Source: Glossina fuscipes
Taxonomy: Eukaryota; Arthropoda; Insecta; Diptera; Glossinidae
Length of the DNA: 64,000 bases
NCBI RefSeq assembly: GCF_014805625.2
Contig: NW_023998414.1
Span: forward strand, 18,947,006-19,011,005
Reading direction: 5' to 3'
Shown: one piece after another, positions 61,196-64,000 of the stretch
How the letters are laid out: every line of letters begins with the position of its first letter
Numbering within the stretch: position 1 is the first letter of the stretch
Notes under the pieces: generated by a model
Seen by the model: only the letters and a program-made list of their open reading frames with translations
What the model was told of the DNA's origin: nothing
Databases searched by the model: none
Translations under genes and position numbers: made by a program

Positions 61196-62480
61196 ATGAA
61201 TTACTTAATTACTACAATTTTGTTTTTGACAGCTTTTGTACTGAGTGTTAATAGCGTGACCGAACAAGTCGCTCGAGTACCCTCAGCCGAAAGACCAAAA
61301 AGAGAGTTTTCCTACAGTTCACCAATATTTAAAAATAATTTCCCGACCCCATCTGTGAAGCCACATCCTTTGCCGGTGCCGCAAACCTCGCAAGCGGTCA
61401 CACCAGTACCAGTAGTTGGAGCTTTCTTCGGTAAAACAAGCAACAAAACAATTATTTGCATAATTTAAACTTTCTAAGTTCAATTCTTCAGTACCTTTCA
61501 ATACGTTTGGCAACAATCTAGCGGGATATAATTACGGTAATGCTGGTGGTTTGGGTGGCTTCTGGTCAGGCTTACACGGTCAACAACCGGGTCAGCAATG
61601 TCCTTTAGGTCAATTCTATCGTTGTCGCTGCGACAACATTTTACCAAGAGAAATGGATTCTTTGGAAATTCTTCAACAAAGCATCAAATACAACCAACAA
61701 GGCGAAAAAATACTTAAGTATATACTTTAAGAATCATTTTTATACATATATATATATATATATATATTGTGTCACATTCGGCCACGATAAGATTGAATAG
61801 AACAATTTTATCCATTCGTTTAGTGTGCGCTTCAGAAACCTCGAAAATGCATGCATATGCAGGCTTTAGCACGTTCATGTTCAAACTTTATGCAGCCATG
61901 TCCGTACGTCCAAAGGTGCATTTTTCCCCTTTTCTTTTTCTTTTTTTTTTTATGATCATCGGAAATTCATCCGCATGATGAAATTCACGGTTAAAATAGT
62001 CCACAAACATGTCCACAAGAATTTGAAGGCGAAAATTTCGACATTTCGTCATTGTCAATATGGAACTTTTATATATTCCTTTGAAGTTTTGTATATCCAC
62101 AACATTCACTTCACACTACAACGAATATATGTAAACTTCTTCCTCTTTTGTTTTATGCATTTTCACAAAATTCGTTTAGCGCCCAATTAAGCAATGGTTT
62201 GAATATACATCAGAAGACTTCATTGAAAAAATTACCCAATAATCAGGAATCCCAGATAATGCAAGGCTATTATGTTTTGAAAGTTAAAGAGCAACGTTAT
62301 CTTATCATTTATTTTGATGTAAATGAAAAGGACTACACTGTCCAAGGTTGGTAAATTAAACTATAATTAAATTTCAATAATATTCATTGTATAATAATTT
62401 TGAAAAAAAATTTTTTTTTTTTTTTTTTTTTTTTTACTTTAGCTGATGTTAAAACGCAACCTCCTCGAACTGATTTGTAA
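61196..62480 (+). CDS. Diverged RR-type cuticular protein (gene 3), four coding exons
   Basis: Predicted secreted cuticle protein of 221 aa. Exons are 61196-61430, 61492-61717, 62180-62346 and 62443-62480 (introns 61, 462 and 96 nt; phases 1, 2, 1). Residues 1-20 are a signal peptide (MNYLITTILFLTAFVLSVNS). Then come a Pro-rich region, a Gly/Asn-rich region (about 85-112), and three Cys at 115, 123 and 125 (CPLGQFYRCRCDN). Residues about 140-209 are a diverged RR domain: AQLSNGLNIHQK, QGYYVLKVKEQRYLIIYFDV and EKDYTVQ. The tail is ADVKTQPPRTDL. The third exon (167 nt) has exactly the length and phases of the gene 1 RR exon, which supports the model. The start at 61196 is chosen over the in-frame ATG at 61094 because it begins the signal peptide. 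The third donor, GTTGGT, is weak; the alternative at 62351 would end the protein at once. Confidence 0.8.
62403..62437. repeat. A/T homopolymer pair in the last intron of gene 3
   Basis: A8 is followed directly by about 25 T, ending two bases from the CTTTAG acceptor. It would serve as an extreme polypyrimidine tract. Confidence 0.9.
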
Positions 62481-62746
62481 TATTGAAAAGAAGCAAGTCA
62501 AAGATAGCAGAAATATGAAGCTTTCGAGAAGATCGCAACCCCACGGATATAAGCAGTTGCGTTTGAAAGTTCAAGCTTCGTGCTATCATTGCGTTCATAT
62601 CCTTAGCTTCGCTTATTTAAGTTAAACTATACTCTTTATATTATAGTTATTGTTTATATGGTATGGATAAAGATAAACAGAAACAGAAACTCTTACAAAT
62701 GTACACATACACATTGACATATTTAATCTAATCTATGCTCAGGCAT

Positions 62747-62752
62747 AATAAA
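62747..62752 (+). terminator. Gene 3 poly(A) signal AATAAA
   Basis: Canonical hexamer 267 nt after the gene 3 stop codon. Gives a moderate 3' UTR. Confidence 0.6.
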
Positions 62753-62917
62753 TTTTGTAAAATTTCCTTTCATTTGTTTTTCCGATTATTTTAGAAAACT
62801 CATTTTCCCAACTCTCTTACGCGAGTCTCCGCTTATGCTTTCTTTATCATTTCAAATCCTTCGTTCTGCCTTTTATACATTTAAGTGTCCATACATGAAT
62901 AACTTTTCTCTATATAA

Positions 62918-62964
<47 letters not shown>

Positions 62965-63072
62965 TTGTTTATATTTGAATACGAATTGCGTGCATTGTGT
63001 GCTTATATATGCTGCCTGGTTATTGTTGCAAGCGAATGAAAACTGTAAATAAACTTGCTGCTGCTTCTGCTT

Positions 63073-63105
<33 letters not shown>

Positions 63106-64000
63106 GTGCTGCACAAAAACTTTAGACAAATAATTTTGAAGCAAAAGCACATCCGTATACGTATTCAAAATTCAAAATGGTTCAGCTGACTGTTGCCTTC
63201 GAATAATATTCAGAATCTTTGCCAGCAGAATACCGCCGCAAACTTTATGCCGCGTTTTCCGCCCATAAATACAAAAAAAAAAAAAAAAACAACACAACAA
63301 CAACAACAACAACAACAAAGAAAATTATAAAGTTTTAGAGCTCACGACGTTAACTTTCCTTTATATAATATACATTCTTTACACAAACAATCGCAGAAAC
63401 TTGCGGATGAGCGTGACTTGTGTTTCGTATTTTTCATATCCGCAGTCATCATTTCATTGCTCTACGCTACGCGTATACCTCTCCCCAAAACCATCCGTCT
63501 CGCTGGAGTCCAATAATTAAACCTTTATTTTCCGCAAGTTTGCATCAGAATAATTCATCGCCTATGATGCAATCGCGATTTTAAAGCATCGCTCAATAAT
63601 TCCCTGCATCAAGACATAGTAGTTGGCATCTCTCACAAACAATTCATATTACGTTAAACGATTGCTCTCAAAAGTTAATATCATTTTGATTATGTGATTT
63701 GTTTTTTTTTTTTTTTCATTTCTTTTTTGTTTTTTTTTTTTTTTGGTTAACGCTATTTGTATCACTTTCAAAACAACAATAAAATCGGAAAGTGTCCGTC
63801 ATTGATTAAGACATTGCTTTATAATGGGAGGGGGAAATATCATTTAGACTAAGAATTGACTTGCAAAGCGCTATAGCGACTGTAGTCCGTTGAAAGCAAC
63901 AATTTCCCATAAGAAGCAGTTACATCAGGAAACTAGTCCCGATAATCGAAGGCAATGTTGAGATCCATAAAAATGTGTAAAAAGCGCAGCGCATCCACGA
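62753..64000. other. Intergenic DNA after gene 3
   Basis: Contains (TA)n at 62924-62960, a (CTG)n-like tract at 63056-63112, a (CAA)n tract at 63288-63317 and poly-T runs at 63703-63741. The poly-Gln frame on the minus strand at 62881-63168 is produced by the (CTG)n and (TA)n tracts and is not called as a gene. Confidence 0.6.
63056..63112. repeat. (CTG)n-like trinucleotide tract
   Basis: About 19 CTG/CTT/GTG-type triplets with interruptions. No credible reading frame surrounds it. Confidence 0.9.

Noticed and set aside
62347..62356. Alternative donor GTAAAT at 62351 for the third intron of gene 3
   Set aside because: Splicing there gives an immediate stop; the donor at 62347, though weak, keeps the phase-1 junction conserved with genes 1 and 2.
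62881..63168. Minus-strand 95-codon frame with a poly-Gln run
   Set aside because: It is produced by the (CTG)n-like and (TA)n tracts; the rest is Tyr-Ile repeats from TA microsatellite, with no domain or promoter.

Overview
The window looks like intergenic and intronic chromosomal DNA from a higher fly, most likely a tephritid fruit fly or a close relative. The genus is an inference; the sequence shows only an AT-rich, repeat-dense insect genome. The evidence is short GT-AG introns (61-96 nt), TATA-box promoters 5' of insect cuticle-protein genes, many (TA)n, (CA)n and (GA)n tracts, and several families of diverged dispersed repeats of the kind common in flies. A run of exactly 100 N at 35399-35498 marks a scaffold gap.

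Only three protein-coding genes are well supported, all on the + strand and all of the chitin-binding Rebers-Riddiford (RR, Chitin_bind_4) cuticular-protein type. Gene 1 spans 6364-7217 (3 coding exons, 239 aa), gene 2 spans 22697-23304 (2 coding exons, 177 aa) and gene 3 spans 61196-62480 (4 coding exons, 221 aa). All have an N-terminal signal peptide and would be secreted into cuticle. Genes 1 and 2 share a tail motif (P-x-LPR-S/T-L-x-I/V-PE) after the RR domain. Gene 1 and gene 3 share an RR-core exon of the same length (167 nt) and the same phases (2 in, 1 out). Gene 2 has lost, or never had, the intron in front of the RR core. The three look like a dispersed paralogous cluster spread by repeat insertion; gene 3 is the most diverged and carries an unusual cysteine cluster.

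The rest is mostly transposon debris. It includes a Tc1-like relic split into + and - strand halves (3104-3700), a helix-turn-helix transposase N-terminus (3820-4149, -), a 178-bp MITE with 31-bp inverted ends (4317-4494), three copies of a probable tRNA-derived SINE (about 1319, 20565 and 36569), mariner relics (47020-48030, -) and two non-LTR retrotransposon reverse-transcriptase relics (56260-57115 +, 58860-59700 -). At least four families of short non-coding dispersed repeats recur, some with inverted termini.

One block, 29111-30480, is richer in G+C than its surroundings and holds minus-strand open frames bounded by good splice-site matches. It could be an undescribed spliced gene or an old retroelement, and is the main unexplained item. 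Large intervals (about 9-14 kb, 37-43 kb, 51-56 kb) hold nothing recognisable beyond simple repeats.
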